Shown here: positions 63,359 to 64,000 of the stretch, piece by piece
Position numbering within the stretch: position 1 is the stretch's first letter
Layout of the letters: the number at the start of each line of letters is the position of its first letter
Assembly (NCBI GenBank): GCA_024229515.1
Contig: JAAESI010000193.1
Span: 1-64,000, forward strand
Source: Pseudomonadota bacterium
Lineage (GTDB): Bacteria; Myxococcota_A; UBA796; UBA9615
Direction of reading: 5' to 3'
Length of the DNA: 64,000 nucleotides
Program-made: the position numbers and the translations under genes
The notes under the pieces: model-generated
The model's input: only the letters and a program-made list of their open reading frames with translations
Database searches by the model: none
Told to the model about the DNA's origin: nothing

Positions 63359-64000
63359 TGCGCGGGGCGTGGGTGGGGGCCGCGGCGCTGCTCATCGGGT
63401 GCGCCGGCGGACGGCCCCAAGCAGCCCAGGATCTGGCCCTCGCGGGCGACGCGATCTTCGTCGGTGACGTGCTCGCCACTGGCCTCGTGACCGGCCGAGA
63501 CGTTGCGGACGGCCCCGAGCTGCTGTGGCTCGCGGACGACCACGGGGTGAGGACGATCACCAAGGACGGCGCTTCCGAGGAGGTCTGGAAGCCGCCCCGA
63601 TTCTCCCGGCTGCTCCGCATGGAGGCGGCCGACCTGGACGCCGACGGCGTCGACGAGTGGGTCGTGCTCGTCGATCAGGGCCACATGCGCTCGATGATCA
63701 TCGACGTCGACGAGTCCGGCTCCCGGGCCGTGGACGGCAAGCCCTTCAGCGGCTACCTCCGGCCGCTGGTCGATGCCTCGGGCACCCTCGGACTCGTGGG
63801 GCAGCGGGCCGGCGCCGACGTCCCGTTCCGCGGTCAGGTGACCCGGATCGAGCGGACCGACGACGGCAAGTGGAAGGCCGGCGAGTCCCTCGGCTTCCCC
63901 TCCGACGTCTCCGTGTTCGACTTCTTCGTGCTCCCCACCGGGGAGGAGGGGGGACGCCTGTTCGGCGCCGACGACGTGGGCCGCCTGAACGAGCGGGATC
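63355..64000 (+). CDS. Lipoprotein with FG-GAP-like repeat (partial, runs off the window)
   Basis: An open frame from ATG 63355 to the right edge (215 codons) without a stop. The N-terminus MMRGAWVGAAALLIGCAGG is a lipoprotein signal with Cys16. A segment MEAADLDADGVDEWVVLVDQ at about 83-102 has the FG-GAP/VCBS calcium-loop pattern, and the rest is beta-rich, so a surface beta-propeller is likely. It starts inside the meaB stop (ATGA), so the two are translated from one mRNA. The C-terminus is missing. Confidence 0.8.
   Translation, partial: MMRGAWVGAAALLIGCAGGRPQAAQDLALAGDAIFVGDVLATGLVTGRDVADGPELLWLADDHGVRTITKDGASEEVWKPPRFSRLLRMEAADLDADGVDEWVVLVDQGHMRSMIIDVDESGSRAVDGKPFSGYLRPLVDASGTLGLVGQRAGADVPFRGQVTRIERTDDGKWKAGESLGFPSDVSVFDFFVLPTGEEGGRLFGADDVGRLNERD

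Overview
The window is chromosomal DNA of a very GC-rich Gram-negative bacterium, most likely a member of the Myxococcota or a close deltaproteobacterial relative. The evidence is direct: several secreted proteins end in a Cys-containing motif, one hydrophobic helix and an Arg cluster (MYXO-CTERM-like sorting tails); one lipoprotein carries 15 myxobacterial Cys-rich repeats; poly-Asp stalks are common; and a DUF4388 protein, FG-GAP/VCBS proteins and a large sensor kinase are present. I saw no rRNA, tRNA, CRISPR array, prophage or transposase. Coding density is high; third codon positions are almost always G or C, which I used to separate real frames from shadows.

Layout. 1-6.6 kb: the end of an unknown gene, a secreted MYXO-CTERM-like protein, then a coupled trio of phosphohexomutase, orphan DNA methyltransferase and apolipoprotein N-acyltransferase. 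6.6-11.7 kb (minus strand): khpA, an ECF sigma / anti-sigma pair, an S41-protease homologue lacking both catalytic residues, a DUF4388 protein and a phosphoglycolate phosphatase. 11.7-14.4 kb: a regulatory region with two 12-bp palindromes, then hutH, a small unknown gene and rpoZ. 14.5-20.9 kb: two unknown genes, a large S8-peptidase/FG-GAP protein, a DUF1838 lipoprotein and a tail-anchored protein. 20.9-23.7 kb: a long inverted-repeat element, groES and groEL. 23.7-32.5 kb: an accessory extracellular region (TPR protein, M36-like metalloprotease, tetraheme lipoprotein, acidic-linker protein, Cys-rich repeat lipoprotein). 32.5-40.2 kb: a TPR protein with ClpX-type zinc fingers, an outer-membrane barrel with a Glu/Ala/Pro tail, a poly-Asp mini-protein, a membrane-fused spermidine-synthase-like protein and a HEAT-like membrane protein. 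40.2-47.2 kb (minus): an operon running from histidine kinase and response regulator through a secreted TPR protein to aspartokinase, phosphatidylserine synthase and a sulfite-oxidase-family enzyme. 47.2-50.8 kb: a rhomboid protease and a frameshifted pseudokinase. 50.8-59.8 kb (minus): a housekeeping block gltX-yceD-rpmF-plsX, acpP-fabF-rpiB-glyA-nrdR-ribD-ribE. 59.8-64 kb: a matrixin-like protease, a second inverted-repeat element, a PilO-like membrane protein, the MeaB/ArgK GTPase and a truncated lipoprotein gene.

Two patterns cut across the window. First, a REP-like double-hairpin repeat (six copies, mostly just after stop codons) in which both stems are preserved by paired changes; two copies pairs cap longer inverted repeats whose arms match each other but differ between elements. 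Second, many first-in-operon genes have a TAnnnT hexamer only 6-10 nt before the start codon and no Shine-Dalgarno sequence, which suggests widespread leaderless transcripts, while operon-internal genes use ATGA/GTGA overlaps. A third, softer theme is the number of apparent pseudoenzymes: an S41 homologue, a kinase homologue, a metallophosphatase-like domain and possibly the S8 peptidase have all lost residues needed for catalysis.
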